NCBI GenBank assembly: GCA_028564675.1
Contig: JAOVVO010000128.1
Span: forward strand, 88,430 to 152,429
Reading direction: 5' to 3'
From: Onchocerca lupi
Lineage: Eukaryota; Nematoda; Chromadorea; Rhabditida; Onchocercidae
DNA: 64,000 bases
Below the pieces are notes generated by a model that saw only the letters and a program-made list of their open reading frames with translations, was not told the origin of the DNA and did not search any database. The translations under genes were made by a program, and so were the position numbers. Shown here in pieces: positions 48,101 to 61,400 of the stretch (positions are counted from its first letter, which is position 1; the number at the start of each line of letters is the position of its first letter).

Positions 48101-49945
48101 GATAGCTGCGCAGTGCTAAGCAGCCGAGCTTCTTCCTCAGCAATGATCCGAACAGTGACATTAGCATTGACAAGGTGCTGTTTGATGCCCAATTTGTCGC
48201 CAATAAGAAGTCTCACTTCCGCAAGAAATTTATGCTGCGTTTTCAAGACTGGTTCAGGTTGAATAGCAACAACAAAACTTTGAGAAACCAACATACACAG
48301 CAATTTTGTCAGGTTATCTAGTACGGAATCCAAATTTGCAATATGCGTCTGTGCCACATGGCCATTGATTTGTGGACCTGAAAAGCTCTTTTAAATAAAA
48401 TCTATTAGTACTTCATGCGCGTAAAAGTGCATTTCAGAATGCTTCAAGCAATCAATTTTTCATCATCAAACATTGATCATGTCTGTACGAAGAATTCCAA
48501 CATCCCCAAAAATACAGTTATTCTTTACTCCAAAATCAAAATTTTAATTTTCTTTGTCCATAATGTTAGTATGGACAAAGAAAAAACTGTGTATTAATAA
48601 GAATACAAAACACAAGTAAGAAGAATTCTCGTTTCAAATTGAGATCGTTTAAAAAAAAAAAGCAAAAAAACGCCAACCTCGATGCAATAAATCCATCTGC
48701 CAACATGCATATGTTCTCAGTTGCCAGTTCTGTTCTGCTAACATTTCGAACCTTCAAAAGGAAAATAAGTTTACCATACGAAACCAACTGGCTGCAAATA
48801 ACACAGACACCGACACTTGATAGCATCAGGAAATTTAATGACATAGAAACAATATTTCGTATAGAATTAACATGCTAAAATTTTACATATTGCCGGCAGA
48901 GAAATACCGCAAAAACAGCACGTATCACTACTGTAAGTACCGACCAGCAATTTGAGAACTTAAACTTCATTTCTCATTTTCGCACGCATTAAATTATATT
49001 CAACAAAACTAAAATAACATAAGGATTCAACACTAAGCTAAAAAACTTCAAATTGTATTAAAAAGCATTAGCAGTTTGAGGCTTGCAAGTAAGAACGGGA
49101 CAAAGAAAGAAATGCTTACTCTGTTTGTATTTCATCAATCATATTATCACGCTTTTCAAACGGCACACCAACTTGCTGAAGCTTTTGTCTGTTTTTCCAG
49201 TCGTACAAATAATCACTAATCAGCTGATTCTGCAACAATGCAACATTATGCACTCCATCATTCAGCTTCTGCGTCAGACTACATCTTTTCTTCATAAGTG
49301 TATTATACAGTTGGCTTGCTCTTTTTTGCATATCACTCATTGATATCCGCGCTTGTGACAATTTGTCGTCCCTACAACAATTCAATCAATTTATCTAATA
49401 TGACAAAGATAATTTTGAGGCAAAACTAAATGCTACAAAAAAATGAGTATAATGGAGTGAAAGGATGATGAAACGACGGGATGTAACTGCATAACCGACC
49501 TTTCTATATCAACAACTATCTTTTCAGCATCTTCTCTTCTAAGTTTGCTGCATCATACAAATTCAAATATTCATGAAGCAATCTCTCAATCTCATCTACT
49601 ATCACTCTAATTTCCAGTCCATTTGATGTAATTTAAGAAATCTGTCCTTAATTTACTGAAAAGAAATACGGCCTTCATGTTCAATGACTTACACGAATGA
49701 ATCATGCATGATGCATATTTGCGGGAAAGATATTATTAGAAACCACTAACATCCTGAAATACAAACAGTATAATGCTCGCTTACCGATGGTCGCGTTCAA
49801 GCTGGCTCACAGCAAGTTGCATTCGATGCAACTCTGTTAGATCGTTCACGAATCGACCTTGCATATCCTTATTCTCTTCCCAGAGCGTGTGACACTCCTT
49901 CGTCAGGTCAAGCAACGCTGTTTTGATTTCACCGTAACACAACAT
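45115..49945 (-). CDS. sta-1: STAT transcription factor without N-domain (STA-1-like)
   Basis: Fourteen exons: 49945-49785, 49547-49500, 49371-49120, 48751-48678, 48377-48089, 47994-47910, 47666-47415, 47328-47131, 46972-46876, 46737-46594, 46433-46340, 46116-45991, 45753-45655 (or -45633) and 45304-45115; about 702 aa. Coiled-coil domain (DYLYDWKNRQKLQQVGVPF), DNA-binding domain (KFLAEVRLLIGDKLG; RKPPPKGGQGDCKVLINS; PIMVTVHGSQD), linker (ISSVSWKELAQVLRHKF), SH2 (HPTFLLRFSDTQTGAVSIGF, with the phosphate-binding Arg) and tyrosine tail SLSPTGYIQSEIVM. The protein begins directly in the coiled coil; the N-terminal dimerisation domain is absent, as reported for C. elegans STA-1. A ttttag acceptor lies 14 bases before the ATG, fitting SL trans-splicing. 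The junction of the last two exons needs a weak gtccgc donor to stay in phase. Confidence 0.92.
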
Positions 49946-50672
49946 TAGATTTAATTTACTAAAACATTACCCGATTAACTTGCATGATTTAGTGGGAAAA
50001 CTTACCCGACAATAAAGTAATCTCCGTCCGTATTTATAATATTCAGAAACAGTTTTCAACCGATGCACCGTACACGGCCAACAAAAATCCTTCTACATTT
50101 GCACCAGACCATTGCGTAATGCCACCTACCGGGGCCGTGTTTCCTGTTAACTGGCAGGATTTCATATTGGTTAGGACGCGAGCGAAGGAAGGATGTTGGT
50201 GATTGTTTGGTTGAGTAAAGTCGTGGGTTGGGTCCGTAATGTGTGAGATGACGAAAGCCTGCCTACATAAAACGTTTTAATTGCCCAGGTATTAGGAGTT
50301 TTAGCTTTTTCAACATCACATGCAGCACGTGAGTGTTCACGCAAAAAGTATTTTTGTTGACATGCTGAATGATTTAGACCTAAAACTGGTGGTTGAATTA
50401 AAAATTGGATTGGAGATGTTGGGAATCAGCATCATAGCTATTGTCCTTCCGCGGTTTATTTTTGTTACTGAAATGTACTGTCATAACTGATCAGATGGGG
50501 ATCCTAAACACTGGAAATCATATTGCTGTAAAATGCTTTTGTGTTGTGGAAATTCCGGGATAACATTGTAAGTCGTGATATATCTTGAACGTTGGCTAAG
50601 CTTATATATTTCTCAGATTTTATTGTAGTGGTCATCAAGTGTTCTATAGCTTGTGTGAAGAACTAGGCAGCT
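49946..50672. promoter_or_regulatory. Shared divergent upstream region of sta-1 and rack-1
   Basis: 727 bases between two start codons facing away from each other. The part from about 50085 to 50265 is markedly richer in G+C than its surroundings (for example ctaccggggccgtgtttcct). It probably contains both promoters. A ttttag 5' of the sta-1 ATG fits a trans-splice acceptor. No TATA assignment attempted. Confidence 0.5.
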
Positions 50673-52672
50673 ATGGCGGAGCAAATGCAGTTAAAAGGAA
50701 CTTTAAAAGGTCACAATGGATGGGTAACACAAATAGCAACAAATGCTCGTTTTCCGAATATGATTATTTCGTCTTCTCGAGGTAGGAATAATCTCTGCTG
50801 GGACAACAAATTACTGTTCAAGTATTATTTGCTTTGTTTTATATTTCACAGCAAAAATTGTTCTGGATCTTCGAGTTACCAGAAGCGCAGCGGATGAATA
50901 AGTTTCGAAATCACGACGAGTATTTTCGGGAGTTTCAAATTAGTATTAAAAGCATAGTTCTGGCTGTTTCTTTCCTGATACAAAGTTGATTGCTGTTGTC
51001 CTGATCTTTTTGAGAAGACCTATCGTAAGAATGTTTGTAATTTGCCATCCGATTATAACTGAGATTCCAAGAAAAGATTAATAGTTTTTTGTTATAATCT
51101 AACTATCAAGTATTTAGTTCCATAAGCAAAAGATTCTAGAGGAAATCATGGTTTAATGAGGAGAATATGGTTAAATAATAGGAAATTAGACCTCCAATTT
51201 TTCAGACAAAACAATAATTGTTTGGAAATTGGATACTGATGATTTGGCAGGAAGTTACGGAACTCAGTTAGGTGGAAAAGCTGAAAGAGCATTGAAAGGT
51301 CATGGTCACTTTGTTTCTGATGTTGTGATGTCATCTGATGGACAATTCGCTCTTTCTGGCTCATGGGATAAAACGCTTCGACTGTGGGATCTCACTACGT
51401 ATGTCAGAATATTGCTTATTATTTGAAAATAGGTTATACAAATTACCAGACAGCATCAATTTATGAAACGTTATCACCTTCCCATCGTTTATTATATTTT
51501 GGTTGGTTGATCGGTATGTCTAACTGTGTCTATAGGATGAACCATATGTAATATAATCGATGCTGTTATTGAGAATAAATGATTCCAACTAGATTCTATG
51601 TCAGCAAGATATTCTATGTTAAGCAAAAGTTTTCGAAATCCAATTTTCAGAGGTGTAACATCAAGACAGTTTGTTTCACATACAAAGGACGTATTGTCTG
51701 TCGCATTCTCTGCTGATAATCGGCAGATCGTATCGGGATCACGAGATAAAACGATCAAACTGTGGAACACTTTAGCTCAGTGCAAATATACAGTTAATGT
51801 GGGTATTTTGAATGCAGAAGTTTAGGAAAAGAACCAAACCAAAACTTATAAAAAAGAAGTTTGGAAACTCTAAATTTGAGATTGTTACTATTTCACAGAT
51901 CTCTTATGTTTTTTTGTAAACCATGTGAAATGTAACAAATGTTAAGAATTCTTGTTCTGTCAGGTATTCAATTTCGCTTTTATTGTCACTCTTTCAGGAA
52001 GACTGCCACACAGATTGGGTTTCGAATGTACGTTTCTCACCTTCGAGTTCAAATCCTGTAATTGTTTCCGCTGGATGGGACAAAATTGTAAAAGTGTGGA
52101 ATCTTGCTAACTGTAAACTGAAGACGAATCATATTGGGCACACGGGATACATCAACACCGTTACAGTATCGCCTGATGGTTCACTTTGTGCTTCGGGCGG
52201 AAAGGTGAGATGGCATCGAGATTTTATGCATGAAAAGTTAATCGGCGAAAACTTGATTTTTACCCACTAAATATCGGTTCATGCATGAACGGTTTGATCA
52301 TCATCTTTTGCATATTTCGATGGTTTTGTAATGTGTATAACTTTTTTTCAGGATGGCAATGCTATGTTGTGGGATTTGAATGAAGGAAAACATTTGTATA
52401 CTTTGGGAGGTAATGATGTTATCAATGCACTGGCTTTCTCACCTAATCGGTACTGGCTTTGTGCTGCAGTTGGACCTGTGGTTAAAATTTGGGATTTGGA
52501 AGACAAGAAACCTGTAGATGAATTGAAACTTGATGTTATGGGTGGTGCCAAATCTGCACCTCCACAGTGTATTTCGTTAGCGTGGTCGGCTGATGGTCAA
52601 ACACTCTATGCTGGTTATACCGATAACGTGATTCGTGTATGGCAGGTTTCTGTTGCCCAAATTCGAGCGTGA
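50673..52672 (+). CDS. rack-1: RACK1, 40S ribosomal scaffold WD40 protein
   Basis: Five phase-consistent exons: 50673-50781, 51206-51398, 51651-51798, 51998-52204 and 52352-52672; 325 aa, the length recalled for nematode RACK-1. Starts MAEQMQLKGTLKGHNGWVTQ and shows seven WD repeats, including ALSGSWDKTLRLWDL, SGSRDKTIKLWN, VSAGWDKIVKVWNL, the divergent DLEDKKPVDELKLDV stretch typical of RACK1 blade 6, and ends YTDNVIRVWQVSVAQIRA. RACK1 binds the head of the 40S subunit near the mRNA exit, and scaffolds PKC, integrin and Src signalling. One small oddity is CKYTVNEDCHTDW, where the blade 4-5 junction has Asn from an exon ending aat|gtgggt; many orthologues have Gln there. Divergent from sta-1. 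Confidence 0.97.
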
Positions 52673-53377
52673 TTATTGAACTTGTTATATATCAGTTAAA
52701 ACTTGTTATTTGTTTCTTGAAATGTGATGTATCAGCACGTTTTTTATATTAAATGGTTGAATCTACTTCCTATGTCTACAAGTGCGTTTTACAAGCGTTC
52801 ATTTTTTTTAGCACTTTTTGTCATTGAAAGTATAAGTCTCATCCGTTTACATACATGCTCGTTTATGCAGAGAATCAATAAGAAATCAATCATCGCGATT
52901 GCCAGTTTTTAGTTTCATGGAAAAAGTTTGCTTATTTGCTTTACAGCATCGAACCGCATCTCATGTTTCATTTAAATCTTTAAATTCACTTAAATTACAT
53001 GGTTCCATTATTGGGCAACATTTAATGCAGTTCTGTTTTTTATCTGTAGTAGCGAAGCTGCGAGTAGTGAGGGATCTGACTAAATTAGAGTGTGATGAAG
53101 GATATGGATAGCTTTGAAGGTGAATATAGTTTAAAAATAAACAAAAATCACGGTGGAGGTTTCAATAATTCGATTCGGATGAAATTTGTAGAATTTTATT
53201 GTATTGAAGCTTGTGCATGGTTAATGCAGGAATAGGTTCGAGAGGGTTGATATAATTTACCGCGATCAGGATGAGCGGCTGGAGACTTGAACCCAAGATA
53301 TTTTTTTGAAGGTAATTCTCGATATGTGTGAACTTGTTTCACTAGCTAAATTCAACTAGATTTGTAGTATTCAACGC
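52673..53377. other. Intergenic region between rack-1 and tsr2
   Basis: 705 bases with the 3' UTR of rack-1 and the 5' region of tsr2 on the same strand. The spacing is larger than typical for a nematode operon. Short open frames at 52724-53111 look non-coding. A tRNA-like T-loop was considered and rejected. Confidence 0.5.
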
Positions 53378-54226
53378 ATGGAGCATGAGTGGATTCACTG
53401 CGTAGATCGCCTTTTAAAGGCATGGACAGGATATCAGTTGGCAGTGCGGATGCTTTCGGGTGGACCAGAAACTTATCAAAAAGCTGGATGGTTCGCCGAG
53501 GTTAGATTTTATTTCTTGTGACTTGTTTTCGATGTTCACATAGTCGCTTTAAATTTGGTACATAGAAATTACTAATGCTTCTGAGATTTTTCAGAATGAT
53601 TCCGAAAGAAAATTGGATGCAGCTGTTACATTATTTTAGCAGTAGCAGAATTCTGCTTGAATTTAATAGTGACAAGACCATGAATCAAATTTCAGGTTCT
53701 AGCAGAGCACGTATTCAACTCACAAAATCTGCAAGTTCATAATTTAAGTGAATGGATAAGTGATATTTTAGATTATGAATTTGATCTTATTTTAGAGGTT
53801 TGTTATCTGCTTTGAAATACTAGGGAGCATGCCTTCTCAAAATCAGAGAAAATCATTGTTTTCGGAGTTTTTCGAGATTTTTATTGCGTTTGTTATCAAG
53901 AACAATAAAAATATGGTATGGTATTTTTCCAATCTTTTTTTCAGGATAATAGCATCGAGTGGCTTGCTTCATCTTTGCTACAATGCAAGTTGTGGTTGAG
54001 GAATTGTCAGAAAGCAGAGCTTGAGAATTTCCTAGCCCAGTTGCCGTCCGAGAGTGCCGTACAAACCGCCGCGACAGAAAGTCAAGTGATATTAGACAAT
54101 TCAGAAGAAGAAAGTATTGACTGTGAAGAATTCGAACATGAAACTCAAGATGAACAAACTATGAAGTCATCAAAGAGACGCATGAAAACTGATGAAGATG
54201 GTTGGACTACAGTTATTCGTAGATAA
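53378..54226 (+). CDS. tsr2: TSR2-type eS26 chaperone / pre-rRNA processing protein
   Basis: Three exons in phase: 53378-53500, 53696-53797 and 53945-54226; 168 aa. Starts MEHEWIHCVDRLLKAWTGYQ, a helical core follows (LAVRMLSGGPETYQKAGWFA; SEWISDILDYEFDLILEDNS), then an acidic stretch (SEEESIDCEEFEHE), a basic patch (KSSKRRMK) and the C-terminal signature EDGWTTVIRR. The helical core, acidic linker and terminal DGWT-V motif are those of the TSR2/WGG family (DUF2962). Family role: TSR2 takes eS26 from its importin, protects it and delivers it to the 40S ribosome, so loss impairs 20S pre-rRNA maturation. It follows rack-1, another 40S factor, on the same strand. Start chosen at the only in-frame ATG before the conserved core. 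Confidence 0.9.
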
Positions 54227-55491
54227 CTGACGTTGTAGCTCTTATTTATCCAACAAAAATTTCGAAATATTTAGATTTTTATTATCTGCGTGTCTTCTAT
54301 TTATAGTAAATGGTCCATTGACATTGTGCAATATCGTTTAAAAAATTTCAATGTACAAAGCATCAAATCTGGAAAATCTGGACTGATGTTTCCTGACTGT
54401 GAGCGTATTGTTATGCACTTTCTTGTTCCTTGTTCTCTCGCTTTTCTTTTTTTTTTTTTTTTTGCACCTAGCAGAAAAGCTGGACCGAAGTTCATCAAGT
54501 AATCGTGACTTTCAATTCCCATGAATATATTCTAACCATTCTGGCGTATAAATTTTCATATATGTATATAAGTTCAAGCAATGAAAAAAGCGCAACAAAC
54601 GAAATGAATGCAATAAAGCGCATTCTATAACAGTAACCGTAAATGCATGTTCTTAATTCCGGCAATATAACAATGAATAGCATATAAAATGAGGCAGAGC
54701 GCAAATTTAAATAATAACCCGTGACTAATGAACAGAACATAAGCAAAACCAAGGCATCACTGGAACCCGCTTCAGCTGAATCGCATCGGTCCTGAAATTT
54801 AGCAGATCAAGTAAAAAAGAAAAAGGAATTTATTAAAGTAATTTTGGATTTAAGTGGCTGCTTTGTTTCCTTTTATCACCATGATCTTTGGTATATGAAA
54901 CCAGGAAAACAAGTTTTTTTAACTTTCAAACCTATTCTGATCAGAAAGAAAAGTTATAATGGGGTCGTTTTTTGAGCTTCCATATAAATAACATATTAAA
55001 TTCCATGGTCAAGTTATAATGCAGTATTTACAAACATCCAATTCTTGATTTACTCCAGCGAAAATTCGACATGTATATGGGTAGTTGGATTGCGATGTTT
55101 CTAAACACTGCGTAAGTCTAAAACTGAATTGATGAATAAATAAAGCATCCTCTAACTGCGTTGAATACTAATAAATCTATAACACCATTTTCACACAAAT
55201 TCTATTCAGCACAGATTAAGAACGCATATATATTCAACACAAATCGCCTCCTAATCGTGTATAATCAAAAGAGATCATTTGATCTTTACTCAGTACTGTT
55301 GGTAATTCGGATTTCCTCTCTGTATTAACAAATAAACTGTTATAAGTTCTAATTATTTGAAAGTCAAACGAATACAACATACCAAGATTTTGATCATGTG
55401 AAAAATAAATACACCGCTGACAGTAAAAGGAGAAAAAGTTTGCCGGACTGATTAAAATAAACATTATACATTGATAGCTCTGTAGACCACT
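54227..55491. other. Convergent 3' intergenic region
   Basis: 1.26 kb between the stop of tsr2 (+) and the stop of the PDZ-GEF gene (-). Contains a T-run at about 54448-54463 and no recognisable coding, RNA or repeat feature. Confidence 0.6.
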
Positions 55492-58400
55492 TTATAATCC
55501 TCCTGACAAAAAAAGCAATCATTCAATGCTTAATCTTGAAAGTGTTAGTAGGTTATAGCAAATTGCAGACATTTTAAACAGAAATAAAATTTACCACTAC
55601 TGTTTATGCGAGGTGCATATAAGCTTGTCACAGAACTACTTTCAGCATTCAGATCCACTGGCTGTACATCGGAGGTTGTAGTTAAAGTTGAATGGTGGTA
55701 AGAAGCAGAAGGAACACGGCGAATTGGCAATGGAGTATTCCGTAAACGGATACCTTTTGAAGATAATAAAGGAGATTGAAGAGGACTTATAGGCATCAAA
55801 TTTCCACTGTTACCTTGCTTCAAACGTGAATTCTGAGCCAATGAGAGTATTTTCTGTACTGCATGTGGTGATTCTACACCTGCAAAGAAATAGCTACGTT
55901 AGTATCAACTGCATACATTAAAGAACACCGGGAACTGTTTCCAACTAAAAAGTACCAAATTTTGGAGCCAATATCCTGTTCTGATCAGAAGTACTCGACT
56001 GACTAGATAAGCTCGAAGGTGATGGTGATGGAGCTCTGCGTCGTGTTACGCTTGCACTACTGCATGACGGTTCGCACTCGTATGAAAGTTGATCCAAGTC
56101 TGCCTCGCATTCAACGACATTTAAATTCGACAGATAAGATTTTACTTTCCGAACCATTAAAGCTTGTTCGTATAGTTTGCGACGGGGCTGCGTTGCAGTT
56201 TTCACTAAAAATTTGATGTTTTAACAAGGATCATTTAAGAAATGATATCTCGTTCCTAATTATTTTTTTTACCTTACATCTCAGAGGATCGCGATTTTTT
56301 TGAATAAGATTTGTATTATTCTGCAGCAAGAACATAACAAAAATTTCCACAAAGACATTAAGAATTATGGGTAAACTAACTTGCATTTGGTCCCATTTTT
56401 CTCATTGTAGCAACTGTTCCGGCACCACCATCAAAACTATTCATGTTAACTAACGCATCGCTAACATCATTTGCACCACTCTTTAAATATGTTTCACATT
56501 TATTTCAAATCAAAGAAGGTTTATATAGGGAGTATATTAGCTAAAATCACGACTAACATTTTTCGGGAGATCTCTGCTCGACCGTGTTTGACATAAAAGT
56601 AGCAAAAAGAATACACATAACAATAAAGTAACTCTAGTTATGAGAACTTCGCACTGAACTTTTAAATAATGGACGAAAAAACTATTAAAGAAAAAGCCAT
56701 ACTTGTTGAGCCATAACGCCAATTTCATAAGGTGAATTGCATAATTTGGTAACTGAACGAATAGCCTTAGCAATCATCCGCAATTTTTCGAAATTAATCA
56801 ACTTTTCACAATATGTCGGATTACCCTCATGTGAAAATGTCAAATCTTTTTTAAGCACTGGATATATGGGAACGACAGGTGGTTCTTGAGAAACAATGGC
56901 AAGATGCTGACGATATTTCGACATGTTTCTAGACGGATCTACCAAATGTAGAACATCCTCGAACATTTTCATATACTTACTGAAACAACAAAACTTTAAG
57001 ACTTTTAAATAAAAAATATGTATTTGACAAACCTTGGAACACGCTCCCAAGTATGATGCAGTCTTCGAACAGCAGGTTTCTCCAAACCGCTCACAATCGC
57101 AAACATCGAATTGAAGTTTCTGAAGTCCCGACAATATCGAGCTATTTTAATAAACTTTTTTACCAGCTTCATTCTTTTTTGTAAGGCTTTCTCGCGACAT
57201 ATTTCTGTTGCAACCCACCACATTTCCTGAAATGCTAATGGTGGTTTAAAACTTGGAGAAAAAATCACCCCGAAAATGAAAGGATTTCTTCTAGTTTGCT
57301 CATGAATTATGTAAATGTGGCAGGTTCAGAAGAGCAGACAAAGGGGATATTAACATTCAAGTAGTGATAATACCTGACAATAGTGTTCCTCAGTAAATAA
57401 AGTGGCAACCACTACAAAATATTATAGTTTACAAAGGCAACATAATTAAAAGACTTATACCTTATTGAATAAAGATTCGAAATCAGCCAACTTTGGCCAA
57501 CCATACTTTGATTCCAAACTGAATAAATTATCTACGTATTCTGTGGGTTCAATGGCCGAAAACACATCGAAATCCTAAAATGCAAAAAAGAATACTACTT
57601 TAATAATCCAATGGATAAAAAATAGTGACTATCAGCTTACAAGATGACGAGAAAATGTACCACCAAAAATTTATATAATATAAGCAAACTTTTACTTGCA
57701 AAGTAAGCTGAGCAGCAAGTATTTGCGCATTCAACTGAAGCAGATGAATCTCTGCTTCTTTCAGAACTTCAGGAGCCAATTCATCAGGTACTAACGGTTC
57801 TGATCTGAAATCCGTTAATTTCTTGACATTAGTTCATGCTTAATAAAACAGTTAGCCAAAAATCTAATCAAACTAAAGCCTAGTTTAATAAACTATCAAT
57901 CCTTTTCTTCAGGAAATACCATAGCTACCACTGTGATGAGAAAACCAAATCACCCACTTTTTAAAGCAATCCTTATATTATGCATGAGCATAAAAGCAAC
58001 CCAAAAATTCAAATTATGCATTCTTTATCGGCAGTTGATAACTCTAATGGATAAGTTAAGATCAGAGGAAAAACAATTATATCAGTTTGAATGCATAATT
58101 TCTCATAATAAGGAAGATTCACCGACTGTTGTTTTTTAAATAATAACGACTATTCAGTTGAATGCGCTCAGCAAGATTGTTCATTTGATCTGGAAGTCGC
58201 TTTTGCTTAATAACTCCATCCGATGTAACAGTCGTCTCACAAAGTGCCCATTCCAGACTTCCACTATCAGAACTCATGCCGAATTCCTGGACGAAAAATG
58301 ACGATTAAAACATATACATCTATTCCAAGCTTACTAATATAATATAGATTTAATACCAAAAAGGCAAATTAAGAAAAGGAACCTGCAGCGCAAGCTGAAC

Positions 58401-61400
58401 CACATTTTGAGCAGTTGTTTCTTTATAAACAGTGAGATATTTGAAAGACTGATCGGCTCGATAAACTTTTAAAACATGCTCCGGACATGGACTACTAGCG
58501 GGTTGATAATATTGGGCAATATTCATTATTGAGATTCGTGAAGCGCCAACAGAATGACCAGCAATGTCCGGATTTGAACGACTAGCACGAAGGGAATTCG
58601 ATCGTGTAGGATTTAGCTAAAAATATTTAAAGAATGATAAATTTTCGTAAAAGTAACCTAATTCATGAGGGTAAATAAACAATGACCAGACAATATCAAA
58701 AAAGTTCATGCCTTCTGGGACTTAAGAACACTGAAATCCAGTTTATATCAACTCGAGTCTACTGGAAGTTAATCAACAAATGCATTAAAAGGATGGTGTC
58801 GTATTACTCTTTTTAAAGGTAATTTTATGAAATTTTCTAGCGTGTAAACGTGGAAGGATCATATTACTTCTAATGATGAAATGGCTTGGATTGAAACAAA
58901 GTATTTGTTATTTGTTGAACAAATGAAAGTTAACAAAATATGTAATTCTAAATTTGGCTTCATTCAAATGCAGCTGAAATAACATATGTCATCAAATTTT
59001 TAAAAATATACTGTTTTTGATTCTGCAGCGAGTCCATCTGGTAATGTACTCGGCAAGCCCTTTAGCAATGTCAGCAATTTATCCATCATTGAAATTTTAT
59101 TTCCAGAACTACTTGTCATGCCACTTGGTGGCAAACATGAAAAACTGGAAGCAACCGATCGTGGATTCATTCCTATCATACATGACATAGACCCTCTCTG
59201 TCCACTTTCATTTTGCTGCAAAAACTGCCAATTGTGAATATCTAAACGGTGCATTTCTGAGTTCTCACACAAACAGGATCACCCCAACATTCTTTGCACT
59301 GAATCTTAAAAGATAAAGTATGAAATATTTGTTAGCAGATTTTATACACAGCTTTGAATTCGTATCACCAAAGAATCTTTAATATGCAACCTTTACAGTT
59401 GCTCTATGTTTCGTGTAGCGAATATCCGGCCCTTTCTGGTATACATTATACTGATCTTCAACATCAACTGCACGCTCTGAGCGAGCAATCATTTCCTTGA
59501 AGCCCAGAAGATTTGACTTGACTGTTATGGACAAATGGGTGTTGCTACGCAAAACTTCCAAAGCCCGGACCAAACTAATTTTCTTGAAGCTTTGACCATT
59601 CACTTCGATTATCTTAAAAAATAAACGCTGAATTAGCATATAGCATTCCTACCTTTTGAAAAACATTCAATTTTTCCAAAACAGATTTCAATATTTATTC
59701 AGTGAAAACAAGCTTATTCAGTTATGATTTTATAAATTTCTTTTTTTTTTCTTTTTTTACTGTGTGATCAAATAAACCTGATCGCCTCTTTTGAGACCAA
59801 TTTTTTCGGCACGGCTGCCACGCTGAACATCAGAAACAAATATTCCAGAGGAACCATTTTCTTTGCCACCAAGAATTGATAGTGAAAGAGGCTGATCTCT
59901 ATTTGAACGAGAATATACGATGTTCCTTGTTCGAGATTTCACACTACACGCAATGTTCAGTAATGACTGTAAAAATGACTTGCTTCTCCAAAAAAAATTT
60001 CTCAAAAAAGCGATACTTTTGACAAAAGGATGCTTAATATTTCGAAATTACGTAATTCAAAAAACATTGCAGAGGTCGTTACAAAAAAAGAACTTCTTTG
60101 CATTAGTAAGGGGTTAAGTGCAAAAAGAACTAGATTTAAGATAATGGCAACATTGCCAATTATACAAACGGCATGACGAATAAACCACTAATATTTAATT
60201 TTACCTACAATTTAAGTATATTTAGATATAGTTTCCCTAAGTATAAAGGAATTGATTTAAATAAAAGCATTCATCTTGTCTGCAATTTAAATATTACTTG
60301 CTGACTGTGCATTTGATCTCGTTCGAGAGCTTGTTCGAAGCGATCAAGTAACTGCATCATTTCACTATTGCATTCAAAATCATTGAAATGATTATTGACC
60401 CACAGCAACACAATTCGTGCAATCTGACAAGACGAAACTCAAGTAAAACTTGTCAGAAAATTTAACACTTATGAGAGCTATACAGTTAGTGCAATATAAT
60501 TGACAATACCAGTGTTACCACACACTGATCGTAACATAGTCGAAGACTGATATCCATCACTGATTTTAAGCCTATGATATTGACTGTCGAGTAATTTCAT
60601 TCAATCTAGTCAATAATTAATTTGACACTTCAGGAAAAATATCACAGCTAATTCCACAAGATTCTGTTTTTCTCAAATTTTGAGCATATTTATCTGGAGA
60701 AATTTCGTTATTACTTAAGTACTTTCACTTCCATAACGTAGTCATTTCACATAAATACCCAGGTCGACTTTGCACTGAATAAAGCACTATCCCATCGAAA
60801 ATTTGATGATAAAAAAGTAAATGAAACTCGAATATAAGTAACCTTGTCTCTTAAGTTCGATTCTGCGAACCAATGCATCAACTTCTCAAAAATCATAGTT
60901 GGATCACTGATGAATACGCGATACATAAGCAGGAAATCCTCAATATAATGTGCATCCACTGCTGTGTCCCTTTCTTCAACTAAGTGTTCAATCAGCTTAT
61001 CTCGATTAGCTTTGATCAATACCTGACCCATTTGATTACCCACTGATCTAAACAACCAAGCAGTTACTATAAATATGCATAAAAAACATAAAGAGAATTT
61101 CCAAAATGTACCATGGGAAGTGAAGAGGAATAAGGGAAGATCATTAAAAAAGTAGGCAACAAAGATGTTCACTTACACGAAAATACATGTACAGCAATGT
61201 CGTTACCTTCGTTCTATTTCTGAGACGATTTCACCAGTGATTCCATCAGAATGCTGTTCAATATGTTCACTTATTGTACTCATAATGTTACAGTAATCTC
61301 GATGTTCGACCAGCACAAATTCACAATCATCTACTAATGTTCGCATTACTCCAACATGGTACTGGAAACATTTGTAATTAGACTTAAATCTTGCATTTAG

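Noticed and set aside
53255..53300. tRNA-like T-loop on the minus strand (gggttcaagtctcc)
   Set aside because: No matching acceptor stem, D-arm or anticodon arm can be placed around it.
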